Shown here: positions 46,367-58,744 of the stretch, piece after piece
Position numbering within the stretch: position 1 is the stretch's first letter
How the letters are laid out: every line of letters begins with the position of its first letter
Source: Tricholomella constricta
Taxonomy: Eukaryota > Basidiomycota > Agaricomycetes > Agaricales > Lyophyllaceae
Direction of reading: 5' to 3'
Length of the DNA stretch: 64,000 nt
NCBI GenBank assembly: GCA_013368375.1
Contig: JAACJP010000013.1
Coordinates: forward strand, 62,001-126,000
Program-made: the position numbers and the translations under genes
The notes under the pieces: generated by a model
Databases searched by the model: none
What the model was told of the DNA's origin: nothing
What the model saw: the letters and a program-made list of their open reading frames with translations, nothing else

Positions 46367-48353
46367 ATGCTGCACGCCCGTGCACGGTGCTATAGCAAAT
46401 TCTACACGACAAGCCGCGCGCCGATCGTCCACATACCCAAGGCGAACGTTTTCCGCTTCGGCGACCCCAATACCGCTGCCCCCATCTTCCGCTCTCTCCA
46501 GTGGACCGTCCACGAAGGCGATGCGTGGGCCGTTATCGGCTCCGGCTCCGGTGAGAAAGCCATGCTCTTCCGGGTCTGTCGCGTCGCGCCATCTCGTCCA
46601 CGACCAAGACTTACCTCTTCTCCACAGACCCTCCTCGGCCATTTACGCATTTCCCCCGCGCCACCACCCCCTGGTGGCCTCTTCCCATTTCTCTCCACTT
46701 CCTCTACTGAAGACATTCGCACGAGCACGAGCACCAGCGATCCCTACTCCCACATCGCTCTCGTCTCCTTCTCCCACCGCCCCCGCACCAGTGGTGGCGG
46801 ATTCTACGATTTCACCGCACGGTATGGCGCCGTACGCGACTTGGACCGTCTCACCCTCCGCCAATCGATGTTCCCCGAAACTGTCCCGCCCGAGTTCCCT
46901 GAGCTCGAGCTCCCCAGGGACGAAAATGCAAAGGAAATGTCGGAGCTGGAGAAACAGGTCTTTGGGGCGCTCGTGGACCGAATGGGACTTCGCGAGCTGC
47001 TGGACCTCCCGCTGGTCGCGCTGAGCAACGGCCAGACGCGCCGCGCGCGGATCGTGAAAGCCATACTTAGAAAGCCGGAGCTGCTGCTGCTGGACGAACC
47101 ACTGAGTGCGTGCATTATCAGTCTCTCCGTTAAGGCGGGTTGTATAAATGGATACTGATACAATTGTGGATTACAGCGGGACTGGACGTGCAGAGCCGCC
47201 CGAGGCTGCTCGAGGTCCTGCGTGCACTCCATACTGCTCGCGCTCCCCGTGTGGTTCTGGGACTGAGGACACAGGATCCTGTCCCGGAATGGGTTACCCA
47301 TGTCGCATTCGTCAATAATGGCAGGGTGGTCGCGGGGCCCAAGGAGGAGGTACTCCCAGCTGTCGAGCACATCGTCGCCACCGCAAGTACGAAGGAGGCG
47401 CCAGTCGTGCGAGCGTCTGAGCGGGGTGAGCTCCTGGTGGACATGAAGGGTATCAATGTGAAGTACGGGACGCGCACGGTGTGTACATGTTTATTTCGAC
47501 GTAATGTAATTTTTGTTCCCAACTCAACCCCACTTCAGGTCCTCAAAGACATAAATTGGCAGATCCGCCAGGGCGAGCGGTGGCATCTCCAAGGCACGAA
47601 TGGTACGCGCGCCTCTCCTGTTCCCTTCTTCCTTTGCCCCTCTTCGCATCTCAGAGCTGACCGCGCGCATTCTGCACAGGCTCCGGCAAAACCACTCTCC
47701 TCGCCCTCCTCACCGGTGCACACCCCCAATCCTACACCCAGCCCCACCTGCACCTGCACGGGCGCCCGCGCCCGCGCCTCCCCACGCCCTACCTCCAATC
47801 TCTCGTCGCGCTGTTCTCCCCCGAGCTCTTCGATGCCTTCCCGCGCCGCACGGGGATGCGCGTCTGGGACGCGGTCGCGACGGGGTTCGACGGGGGATTT
47901 GTGCCCTTAGGCAGAGGTAAGGAGGCGGTAGGGGTGGGTGTAATGCGGCCGCTGAGCGAAGAAGAGGTGGCGTGGCGCATGTGGAGGTGCTGGGCAGTGC
48001 TGGAGGCGCTGGGGCCGGGCGCGTGGGGTGGAGATGCGGATGGGACTGGGGTGGATACGAAGGCGTTTGCGGAGCGTGCGTTCGTGGACCTGCCGGTGGG
48101 CGAGCAGCGGATGGTCCTGCTGATGCGGGCGTTAGTAGGGCGCGCGCCACTAGTGCTGCTTGACGAAGTGTGGAGCGGGATGGGAGAAGGTATGGTGAGG
48201 GCTGCAAGGCAGTATTTGCGGAGTGGGGAAGGGGTTGGTCCGGAGCAAGCAGTGGTGGTGATCACCCATTGGGAGGAGGAGGTGCCGTGGACAGTAACCG
48301 AGGGTGTGAGGCGTTTTAGACTTGACGGTGGGTTTGGGATGGTTGTAGATTAG
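46367..48353 (+). CDS. Tandem ABC ATPase without membrane domain (YDR061W / ModF-like)
   Basis: Multi-exon plus-strand gene starting MLHARARCYSKFYTTSRAPI (possibly a mitochondrial targeting sequence). Two ATP-binding cassettes are visible. NBD1: AVIGSGSGEKAMLFRTLLGH in the Walker A place, then signature VALSNGQTRRARIVKAIL and Walker B PELLLLDEPLTGLD. NBD2: LQGTNGSGKTTLLALLTGAH (canonical Walker A), signature-like LPVGEQRMVLLMRAL and Walker B APLVLLDEVWSGM, then VVVITHWEEEVPW. NBD1 lacks the standard GKS/T Walker A, while NBD2 has a poor signature. No membrane spans. Such soluble tandem ABC proteins resemble yeast YDR061W and bacterial ModF; substrate unknown. Coding sequence is very GC-rich. 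Ends GFGMVVD. Confidence 0.82.
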
Positions 48354-48713
48354 GTTGGAGAGCTTTCATTTCACCCTCGTGCAAAGAGTGTTGATTCATT
48401 GGGCGCGTCTTTGGATATAGAGGTCAAATAGAATTCCATCATCATTTGAGACGATCGTCTTCAAAGTGGTCCTGTAGTCGTGGTTACATCGCAGGCATAA
48501 AGTACTTACTTGACAAAGGTCCGGGAGAAAGACATAGATATCCGGTGGTTGTTCGATTACGATCCCTCGACCTGGACAGAAAAGCAACGTGCTGAATCTG
48601 TTGTAGAAATGATTGTTGCGCGCTCGCGGATATTCATTATCAACGTTGCAGATTTCGATTTCCATCTATGTAATCATCGCAGGCCAGTCCTTGTGCCTCT
48701 CCGCTCTACCTCA
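48354..48713. other. Intergenic region, RCC1 promoter
   Basis: 360 bp between two plus-strand genes. It contains the ABC 3' UTR and the RCC1 promoter. An in-frame upstream ORF at 48510 reaches the RCC1 ATG but looks like non-conserved leader. Confidence 0.4.
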
Positions 48714-50199
48714 ATGAACCTTCCTTATCTTAACCCACTTCCTACAATTCCAGAAGCCCTTCGACCCTCCGCTCAGCTATTCGTATGGGGTGCAGGAAAT
48801 GACGGGCAGTTCGGTACAGGACCCTCTGACGACGAACTGTTTGTCGAGAAACGTGTTCCAAAACGAAATCGATGGTTCATGGCACAATCAGTCGCTGGCA
48901 CGTTTGGCGCACCAGGTGCCGGCATCGAGGCAATTGCAGCTGGTGGGTTGCACACGATGTTTGTGGATGAAAACGGCACTGTGAGCATCACCTTTCTTTA
49001 CATAGAGAAAGGTGTCTTCATCTTCTGCTTGATCCGTTAGGTCTGGACCTGTGGCAATAACGACAATGCTGCCCTCGGTAGACAGACTACAGATGTACCA
49101 GATTCCCAGAATCCAGGGTCTTTTGTCGATGAAACGGACCTCGCATCCTATCCTCATCCGCTCCAATCCCTCGTCGATGAGGGGTTCCGTGCAGTGAGGA
49201 TCGCTGCCGGGGACAGCATATCTGGTGCCATTAGCACGGAGGGAGAGCTTCGCGTATGGGGCTCATTCCGAGTGAGTGCTGATGTTAGTTAAACCTGTCA
49301 ATAGCAACCTCGATTCATTGTCTTCTCAGGTCAATGAAGGTTTGTTGGGGTTTTCTTCTGGAATGCAGCAACAAATCCTTCCGACGCCCATCCTTACCTT
49401 GCCTCCCGCTAGGCGTGGGCCACCGGAGAAGATTGTATCAGTGGCGGCCGGCACTAATCACCTTGTAGTCCTTACAACCCATGGAAGCATTTATACCTGG
49501 GGCGCGGGTGATTCTGCCCAGCTGGGCCGCAGGGTCATAGAACGACGCAAGATCCATGGCACGGTCCCTGAGAAGATCATTCTCGGAACGCGTGCTCGCA
49601 AAGCCACCTATATCGCTTCCGGAAGCTATCATTCTTTCGCTATCGACACCGATGGTGATGTGTGGGGCTGGGGATCTAACTATCTGGGCCAAACGGGTAC
49701 TGGGCGCGACAGTGCTGCAGAGGAAGAAGTGCGCCTCCCGACGAAGGTCCAGAGACTCAGTAGATCTGAGCTAAAAGGTGCGACTGTGACCGAGGTGGCC
49801 GGCGGCGAACACCATTCTCTCTTCTTGACCTCCGACGGGAAGGTTTACGCGTGCGGCCGTGCGTATGATAGCCAGCTAGGACTCTCTGATGACGATCCCG
49901 CTTTCGATGCTCGCATGAATAAAGATTTCATGCCTGAGCCAGCTCAGGTGGCCTTCCCGGCTGCGAACGATCCCATAGTCCGTATCTCTGCCGGAACACA
50001 TAACAGCATGGCAATCAGTGAAGGCGGCGTGGTCTATTCTTGGGGTTCGGGAGTAAACGGTGAGCTTGGTGCTGGAAAGGATGAAGAGGTCAAAACCCCT
50101 CGGCCTATTTTCGCCCGTTCACCTAAGGAGGTCATTTGGCGGCCCGTGGAGGTTTCCTGCGGCGGGCAACACACGCTGGGACTTTTCCTATCCTCTTGA
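48714..50199 (+). CDS. PIM1: RCC1-type Ran guanine nucleotide exchange factor (Pim1/Srm1)
   Basis: About three exons, start MNLPYLNPLPTIPEALRPSA at 48714. A seven-bladed RCC1 propeller is visible as repeats: QLFVWGAGNDGQFGTGPSDD, VWTCGNNDNAALGRQTTD, LRVWGSFRVNEGLLGF, IYTWGAGDSAQLGRR, VWGWGSNYLGQTGTGRDS, VYACGRAYDSQLGLS and VYSWGSGVNGELGAGKDEE. Between blades run typical GG-x-HH/S loops (AAGGLHTMFVDENGT, VAGGEHHSLFLTSDG, SCGGQHTLGLFL). Expected role: chromatin-bound GEF that charges Ran with GTP. Another RCC1-repeat protein is possible, but blade number, short termini and opening segment fit Pim1/RCC1. Stop at 50199. Confidence 0.9.
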
Positions 50200-50278
50200 G
50201 TTTGAGGCGTGATGCATCTCAACAACTAATTTGGAAAACTACGTATGATTTAGACGTTTTTAGAACGCCCAAAACCTA

Positions 50279-51665
50279 TCAATACACCGGAGGAAAAAAC
50301 TCCTTGTCTCGTTCTCTGTCACCCACAATGTTAACTTTCATACCAACGCCTGCTGGGACACATCCTTCACCGAAAGCAGCCTCCAATGCCAGCTTGGACT
50401 GGAACCCAGAACAGTGCATCGGGAGAACATACGTTGGCGAGGGTCGCAACTGATTAGATAGAAATTCCACCGTCGGGGGAACGCGGGGAGAGAATTCGGG
50501 CCCTGCAAGATGCAGACCACCGATAATCTGGAGAAGATGTTGTGTTAGCAAATTCTGTCAGGATTGCGCAGGGGCTCTTCACCATGTAAACCGGCCGAGA
50601 AAAAACAGCGATTGCATCCTTCACAACGTTGACGATTCCAGCATGCGAACAGCTGTGGTAGATGTCAGCGGCAAAATTCTGCTATCATGAAGCGTCACCC
50701 ACGCGCTGAATATCACCAAGCCCTTGCCGGCGACATCGATCGCAGCATACCTCTCGTCCATGATATGCTGCTGCGACGTTAGATCAGTGCGTCATTCATG
50801 CGACGCGATTCAACATACCTGCTCTTTGAGCCATTTACCACCTGCCTCCTCATACCACCTCATACCGCCCAGCATCCCAGTTTCAAACGGAGTCACACGC
50901 GGGATCTCCCCACTTACCCAAACAGTATTTCCGGCAACTGGGTGCCTTTCAGAACTCTTCACCACGATGCCACCTGCTTTTTCAATAAGTTCAAACGTCG
51001 GATCGGGGGGCAACGTGCAGGTGACTTTGTCAAAATTCGGCCCAGGCGCAATTCCACGCGCCAGAGGACGGTCTGGATGCACATCGACCATGCATGGATT
51101 GCCTGGCTTTCGGAGATTGAGAAAAGACAGAAGCCCGCCAGTGTGATCGCGATGCCAGTGGGACGTGATGACCCGTTCGATCTTGTCCACTGGGATCTTC
51201 ATTGCCAACACATTCCGGACGAGACTCTGGTTGTCCGGCCCTGTATCAAAAAGCGTATAATGCGAGTCTTCGCCCTCCACGGCGGTTTCCTTGGGTGCCG
51301 TGTCAGGATAAGGTATATCACGAAGATACCTGATCGTATGGACGGCTTACGATCAGAGCAGAGAATCCGTGGGCACCTGCGACGTCCGGATCAGGCGCAA
51401 GCGGAGCAAAATGATTGTTGAAAGGTACCACAACAGAAATGATCTAAATCGACTACTGGGACCCCGGTGACCTCATCAGGCTCCGGATAGAGCTGCACAT
51501 GCTGCGGTAATTCATGGACGAAGCCTGGAGGAAGTCTGGTCATCCTAGAAACGAAGACTCCTGAGTGAGTGAACTCTGGCGCCGGCTGGAGAAACCCAAC
51601 CATTCGATGGAGTTGTCTACGAGAAAGGTGATGGTCAGTCTGTCAACGGCTGTACTGGATGACAT
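50279..51665 (-). CDS. Metallo-beta-lactamase-fold hydrolase (MJ0888/DHPS-like)
   Basis: Multi-exon minus-strand gene, convergent with RCC1 (79 bp between stops). It starts MSSSTAVDRLTITFLVDNSI at 51665. After an intron spanning 51597-51545 the second exon gives TRLPPGFVHELPQHV and VDLDHFCC. Then GAHGFSALI and TLFDTGPDNQSLVRNVLAMK lead to the metal motif TSHWHRDHTGGLLSF. Later exons contain CSHAGIVNVVKDAI with a metal His, IIGGLHLAGPEFSP and a C-terminal PMHCSGFQSKLALEAAFGEG. The arrangement matches MBL proteins annotated as 7,8-dihydropterin-6-methyl-aminobenzene-phosphate synthase-like in archaea and fungi. Substrate unknown. Ends DKEFFPPVY at 50279. Confidence 0.82.
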
Positions 51666-51944
51666 GATACGGCCAAAGTTCGAAGGGATTGATGTGATGT
51701 TTCAACCTTTTTTAAACCAAGGCGGCACTAGGGCCGATCTTCGCACGAACAAATAGATGGGAATACAGGGTATTTGCATAGAAGATGATACTCTCTGATG
51801 AGGAACCCCCCTCAAATGGAAATTATGTACGAAGAAATCTGCCGGCAATTGAAAGCAAAGGGAAAAAAGCTCTAAGGACGTTGCCTGAAGGGAAAAAAAA
51901 AAGTGTTGCCTGAGCATTTACTGAATGATTGAAGTGAAACGAAC

Positions 51945-53007
51945 TTACGCCATGCCACCGTAACCCATTGCTGATCCTGATTCAGCAAGTTTCCGTTGTC
52001 GGAAGGCCTGGAAAGCGGAACGAGAATGAGTTTCGTCTATAATTGGGAGAAGCAGGATGCGTACTTTGCGGTATTTGGTACGCTCATAGGTGACCAGACC
52101 GACAACGATCAAAGCAATTACCGATATACCAGCGAAAACACCAAGACCAATTGGAAGAACTGAGAGCTTCTTGCCAGGGAGTTGAAACGCATCTGCGGAC
52201 TCCGAGGGTTGTTCAGCAGCGGCAGCAGATGCTCCGGACGCGGACGCGCTTGCGTCTGGACCTGCAGTGCCCACGCCGGTTGTAGCAGGTGTAGTCGTAA
52301 TAGGATCCGTCGTTGTTGGTGTTCCACCGGTAGTCGAGGTTGTACTCGTCGGGGTAGGAATGCCAGTGACAGTAGATACACCCTTACAATATTGTTACGT
52401 TTAGGGAAGACGAGAATAAGAAGGATACATACATTGACACGGATACCCGATCCTGGGGGTGCACTCGATGAAGGTGACGCCGTAGTGGCAGTCGAGGTGA
52501 TTGCACCAGAGTCCGTGGAGGATTGACTGTCGTTGGTGGAAGACTGGCTGGTGATGGACGTTATCGTTGCTTCTGTGGTTGTGGAAGTGGGAGAGACTGT
52601 GTTTCCAGCAATGGATGTTGTTGTGAAGGTTGTAGCGGAAGAGCTGACTGAACTCCCGGCGCCTCCTCCATTACCACCACCACCACCACCATCCGAGTTA
52701 TCATTATATGCAAGGGTGCACCTCTTGACCTCCTCCACAGCAGGTCTTCCGTCCTGATCAGTGATTGGCGTGAGAGTGATTATACACGTCTCAGTCAACT
52801 GGCCAGCGATCCTGAAGGAGAGGTTTAGTGATATGGGCGAAGATGGTTGATAGAAACCTACGTCTGAGTTGTGTGCACGGTTTGAACTGTCGTGGCACCA
52901 TTCTGGCGGACACGTAGTGGCAGCGCGTTAACAGGGTTTGTCGATAGAAAAATAAAGTAAATGAAAGTCAGGAAAGCCAGTTGTTGCGATTGGATTGAGA
53001 ACAGCAT
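51945..53007 (-). CDS. Ser/Thr-rich single-span surface protein (Mid2-like)
   Basis: Starts MLFSIQSQQLAFLTFIYFIF at 53007 with a signal peptide ending near STNPVNA. An exon boundary near 52855 leads to a short folded part (TETCIITLTPITDQDGRPAV) with one Cys pair. Next come a poly-Gly stretch and a long Ser/Thr-rich region (TSTTTEATITSITSQSSTND). One transmembrane segment (IGLGVFAGISVIALIVVGLV) and a short basic cytosolic tail ending MGYGGMA follow. This is the layout of fungal cell wall stress sensors such as Mid2, but the sequence shows no specific match. The last codons read ATGGCGTAAGTT, where GTAAGT could also be a donor into a further exon near 51870. So the true C terminus is uncertain. 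Confidence 0.65.
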
Positions 53008-53278
53008 GACGATAGCCAAGAGCGGAGAACGTAGAGCCCGGTTCCTGCGGTTTCTCGACGATGAGACGGACGGCGAGCGTCGTAAAGAGAATAAAAGATT
53101 GGAAGTGCCCGCTGGGCAAAAGACAAGGGGGAATACAGAGAAAAGAGAAAAGAGAAGGGAAGAGAGTTGCAAGGCGCGGTGTGTCGCACAAATCAATTCA
53201 CGGCCACCGTCTCAATCCTGCCTATTTTCCAACTCCGCCGTAACAATGCAACCGCATCACGCTCTAGATCTAGTTACC

Positions 53279-56200
53279 CTATCTCATCCCCCCCTCCACC
53301 AACTTGTATGTTTTCCTGCCTCGCCGTCGCCCCCGCCGCCACTTTGTCAACGATCCAATCAGCCCAGCAATCCGCCGTGCGCCCCACTCCTCAAACGCCA
53401 TTGAAGCAACAACATTCATCACCACCGCCAACAATAGCACAAGCCGCGCAGACAATACCAGTGGCATTAGATTCAGCAGGTCCCCGATGAATTGGGGCGG
53501 CGAAAGCAACACAAGAAGGTTGAGCGTGGACAACACCCCGACCGACAACATCAACCAGGCTAGCGTCGTTTAGTACTTTCTCAATTGTCAAAACACTTTC
53601 AACGTACCGTTGGTCCACATAGACTTGCGATATGGAGGTCCAATACTGAACACCCCCGCGACGAGGATGTACTGGAAGCACGACACCATGAACAGCACCG
53701 AGTTCTCATAGTTCTTGCTGTGTAAATTATTGCCATGCTCTGGTGTACCGCTTGGCGGCGGCGTATACCTATAAGCGATCAATGTCAACCGTTGTCTCGC
53801 CAGATCTTTCTCTCCAAATCTCACCATTTCTGCCGGCGTACCCACAAGTAAGCCCAGATTTGTGCCGCGCTGGTGATGAGTAACTGTCCAATAATGCTTG
53901 CCAAAACCTTTTTTGACACAAGGCTGGCCGTTGGCGGTTTCGGGTATATACGAGGATATGGCAACGTGCGCCCCACTGGACATGTGTCAGGACGGGAATA
54001 TGATCAGATATGCATTCGTCTTACTTGTAACAGCCACTGGAATGATAATGAAGAGGTCAATATAGAGGAACTGGATAAAGCTCAGCGCGTAATCAGACCC
54101 TCAAATGAAAGGGGCAAACCTGGAAATCTCCCAGGGAAGAAGCGAATGAATACAGTAACGTCACCGAAGTGAACTGGATCAGCGAGTACAGAGCCCTAAT
54201 GGAAGGGCATTGAGTGATAGCGTTTGTCGAGGAAAAACGACCATGACCTACATATACTTGAAACAACTGAAGCTAGTTACCAAGGCTGCCCTGCCTTGCT
54301 TGATGACCTCAAGCACACATCCGATGTCTGGGGTGCTTGTGGTGAACGGAGCAGCAACGCTAGCCTCCGCCTCCGACAACGATATCCCGACGTCAGCAGC
54401 TTTGAGGGCCGCGCAGTCATTGGCACCATCTCCACACATCAGAACAGTGTAACCGAGAGACTGGAGGCGTTCCACAACTTCATTCTTCTCATCTGGGGAC
54501 ATACGCGCAAAAATCTGCGTCTTGACAAGCATCTGAACGTGATTGATTTAGAGGTAAGCCCAGACATCGATGTTTTGCTGAAACCCACTCTTTGAAGAGT
54601 TTCTAAAGGGGCATGGTTGATCATCCATCGAAAGGCGTCGCCTGTGATGACGAGGGAATAGTCCTGGTAATTTATTTCATCCGCTTCAACGGTATGATGG
54701 GGTGGTGGCGTTAGAGGTTTGAGACTGTAAGAGTCGAGTTTCCAGGAGAAATCGTCCGTGCAGGACCATTCGAGTTTCGATGCCGGGATATCTGTATTAC
54801 CTGAACCACAACTTAGCCCGTTTCTGTAATCCAATGACAAGTCAGCCTACCTCGAGTAAAGGCAGGAGAGAACACATGTGCAGCTTCGTTGATGAGACTA
54901 CACTCTCGAGCGACGCTCACCGCAGTCAACGGATTGTCGCCCGTAATCATCCGACACGCGAGGTGCGCGGATCGCAAGGCCTGAATGGCGGGTGTGGTCC
55001 CTGGCTTTAGCCGATTCTCGAAGATCACTAAGCCCAAGAACTGAAGACCTGACTCTGCCTGTTCTCTACAACATTTTTAATATATATATACGTGAAAATT
55101 GACTTTCGGCTAACCGTTTCATCCTTTGAGCTTTGAGCCAGGAAAGTCCCTCGATGCTCTTGCCTGCTATTGCAATCACTCGATATCCACGCTTCGTGTA
55201 ATACGAAAGTAAATCTTCGTAATCCTGGGGGACTTTGGGAGTTCAGCACGCCAGGTACAAAATGGAAAACCCTAGTCATACATGAATCTCGATCGCAGAT
55301 GTCCACCATGACCTCAGGAGCTCCCTTCACGTAAACCTCCATACTAGTGCTCTTGAGCCGCTTGACAATGACACTCATGCGCCGAAGAGAAGAGACAAAT
55401 TCGAAGGTCCGTATAACTCCCAACTCTAGGAAATGTGCGCGCTAAGGACAATCAATAGCAGTCGACAAAGTTACACACATATGGCCCACCTTGGCTGACC
55501 CCTTGAGAGCATCCTCCAGCTTGAATTGAGCGCTCCCCGGGGGCCGGACGACAGTCTGCACGAGGGCTGTTTGCTCGGCCGCTGCTCGTTTGCTCTTAAC
55601 GACTCCAGTGCCTATCTTCCCCTCCTCCAACGTCCAGCCAGTGAACCCAAACATCTTCACGTCCAAAGGATCACCGATGACCTCGCCGTCGACCATCTTG
55701 AGAGAATGGCAGGTTGCAAGTGCGTACAAGAATGTCGCCTTGCCCGTACCCAGAGGGAGATCATGCACATCTTCTAAAAGTTCTCCAAACCGCTGCATGT
55801 GGCGCTCCAGACCGCGCACACCGAGAATATCCAGACCGTCTTCGGTTAATGTCCCAGTCTTATCGAAACAGCAAACATTGATTTTGCCGGCCACATTGAC
55901 TCTGCTCGGAGATATGCAAAATATGCCCAATTTTCGCAGTCGACTGATGGCAAAACTGGTGCCAATGGATAATGTTGCCGGTAACGCCGGTGGAACGACG
56001 ATAGTGATCAAATCGAGGGCACGAACAACAATGATGTGCCATGGGATCTTATCACAATCCTCAAAACATGTAGGGGATGGAACGGGAATATGCTCACCCC
56101 GATTCTGACGAACTGCACCGCACTGAAACAGAAACCTAGCCCCGCAATTCCAGCGAGCACGCCGATAAACCGCACAGAATCACGGTAGAACTTGAAGCCG

Positions 56201-58525
56201 ATAGGCCTTGGGAATAGCATGGAGCGTACCAATGCGCCTTTTGTTGTATTGAAACCTTGAAAGGAAAGGTCAAAAAGTGGACACTTAAAGATAATCCAAC
56301 GCACCTGTACGCGCGACGAGAGCCAGGGATGGTCGTGAGCTTCCGTCCGGAGTGACGATGCCGCGTATGCGAACGACCCTGGTCCCGCAATAGAGCATAC
56401 ATCTCGAATTCTCGTCTTTGGAGTCCTGCCACCGGGCAAGGTCTTCTTCTTTCATCGGGATTTTGCTTATGGGCACGCTTTCCCCAGTGAGCATGCTTTC
56501 GTTTACGATCGCATCCCCAGAAAGAAGAAACAGGTCGGCAGGCAAGAGGCTAAAGTCGGAGTTGGATAAATTGACAACGTCGCCGGGAACGAGCTTGGAA
56601 GAGTCACATTCGACCCCTACGTTATTCAATGGGCTTGGAGCAAAATGGTGTTACTGGTATGACTTACATAGGCCGTCGATGAACACGTCAGTCTTGCAAG
56701 AAAAGCGCGACAACTCACGCATTCGTTTTATTGTCTGAAAAACTTGTCATTAGCTTGAGTTAGCCAACCAAGCGCGCAACTTACCTTTTTAGTCTCTAGA
56801 AGCGTCACGATAATGGTTGTGATAGATATGAGAGCGATACAAAAAGCATAATAATAATAGTCGTCGAGTGTCCACAACACAACGCTTGCAATTTGGAAAA
56901 CGTAGAACGGGTGAACGACCTGATGTAAAAATTCAACTCTAGACCAACAAATGTGAAGCCGCGGAAATTACCTCATCGACCAGGAGCGAGATTGTTGATT
57001 TGCCTTCTATTTCAATCTCATTGTTTCCAAACAATAAAAGACGTTGTTTCCTGATGGATTCATCCAACCCATTTTGGACGGACATCAATGCAGTAATGGA
57101 TGGATCCCGCCAATCTCTGGAGCGCGAAAGTTAGAAGACTGATACGCAAGGATTTTGGCCACTGACCTAATTATGGTGAACAAACCGGTTCTAGGGTCCA
57201 GAGCGAATCTAGAGTAGCGATAATCGGCAACCAACAAACGTTGAAGAACATTCTCTTCAGGAACAATTCCATTTGTCTTCATCCTAGCTGACATTGACGA
57301 CAGACTTGCGCTGGTGGTAACCTGGTCAATCGGTACAGTCGACGGAAAAGCGGTTGTGATGTGATATGGATACTCTAGAGAGCGCAATGGAAACAGGTGA
57401 AGATCCCTATGGGCAGTCTTGCAGACTATCAAACCACATATTGAGATATTGTAAGGAAGAACTCACCTCAATGACAACGAAACCATCTATCGAGTCAATG
57501 AAAGCTTTCTCTTGTGCCACCCATCGCAACCACAGGCGAGGAAACCAACGGCCGAGGAGACCTAGTAGACCAAGCGTCATCACACAACCAGCTCGCCATA
57601 GCCAGGAACGCCACGCGATAGCTTCGTAACCAATTAATCGAACTGTGCTGTCTTCGTCGGAGATGTAGATTGTTTGCCTGCTTGGTGGACCTGGAGGCGG
57701 CGGTTTCCGTAGCTCAAAAGGCATCTCCATGTCTATTCGTGCTTCACCTCCGAATACCGGGTCTGTGGACATGAGAGGTATTCCATATGTACCACCTGAC
57801 GGAGAAGGGGGCCCTAAGTCATAATCCACACTTGGAGATGTAGAGTCGTCATCGTGGATTATAGCCATAGACTGCAGGGAGTCCGAGTCCGACTCCTCTT
57901 CCCCAGAAGAATATCCCCAGCGCTCCACGTCATCCTCGTCATCTGTTTCCAGAGCATAGTCAGACCCTGCGTCAGAACGCCTGCTACGACGAGAACGGCG
58001 ACTGGTCGACCGCGTACGACGGGATGGCGTCTCTGTCTCGGCGGTCGTCCGGCCAAATAAATGGGCTAGCCCGCCGAAAACACCTCCCCGAGAAATTGGA
58101 GATAATGATGTTCGCCTTCGTCGACCAGTCCCATCGTACTCGTCATCCGAATCCATAAGGGCAACCTCCTCTCCCGACATTGTGTCATCAAAGCCCTCAA
58201 CACTCTGACGTGAAACTTGACTGCCTTTGCTTGACCTGCGGCTTCGCCCTCCAGGCCTTGCGGAGTCGCGGCTCCTTCTCCGAGATTGTGACCAATTCCC
58301 GCTGCTCCTTCTCCCAGCCTCGAAGACCGACATTCTCGATACACTGCTGGGATTGGCAGAGTGGCCTGGTCCAGAAAACATCGCACCCTCTCCATCCCCG
58401 CCATACATAGTGCTATACTGTGAGTCGCGTCTCGAACGTGTGCCGTTGACGAGAGCACTGTTGATGTCGATGGTCGATGCGCCTTCGGTATAATCATGTG
58501 AGGTGGGCTCCGAGAACGTTGTCAT
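53279..58525 (-). CDS. YPK9: P5B-type ATPase Ypk9 / ATP13A2 homologue
   Basis: Large multi-exon minus-strand gene, start [20 protein letters not shown] at 58525. A long Arg/Ser-rich cytosolic extension ([20 protein letters not shown]) precedes the first membrane segments near residue 310 ([20 protein letters not shown]). P-type features follow: actuator [20 protein letters not shown] and [12 protein letters not shown]5B-specific membrane motif [17 protein letters not shown]; phosphorylation site [29 protein letters not shown]; hinge [20 protein letters not shown]; and further membrane segments to the C terminus. PPALP rather than PPELP separates P5B from P5A (Spf1). P5B ATPases are vacuolar or lysosomal polyamine exporters linked to metal tolerance. 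The protein ends [11 protein letters not shown] at 53279. Confidence 0.93.
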
Positions 58526-58744
58526 TTCGTACTGGTTGCTGGTCGAAGCTATAACTGGACACTGTCTATGTTAATCCGAAGTCTGGAGCGACGGCAAGCA
58601 TGGACTCGGGAGCAGAGGAGAGTCAAGCAGCGAGGCCTGATAACCAAATTAGGGACCCGATCATAATCCCACGTGGCCGGTTACTCCTACCCGGACAACT
58701 GTAGTACTTTAACTGACTGCACATGCCCGTCACCCCCCATCCCA

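Noticed and set aside
47535..48265. Several long minus-strand ORFs rich in Pro/Ala/Ser
   Set aside because: Shadows of the GC-rich second half of the ABC ATPase gene, which reads through conserved motifs on plus.
53304..53573. Plus-strand ORF near the P5B ATPase end
   Set aside because: Antisense to the hydrophobic C-terminal exon of the ATPase.
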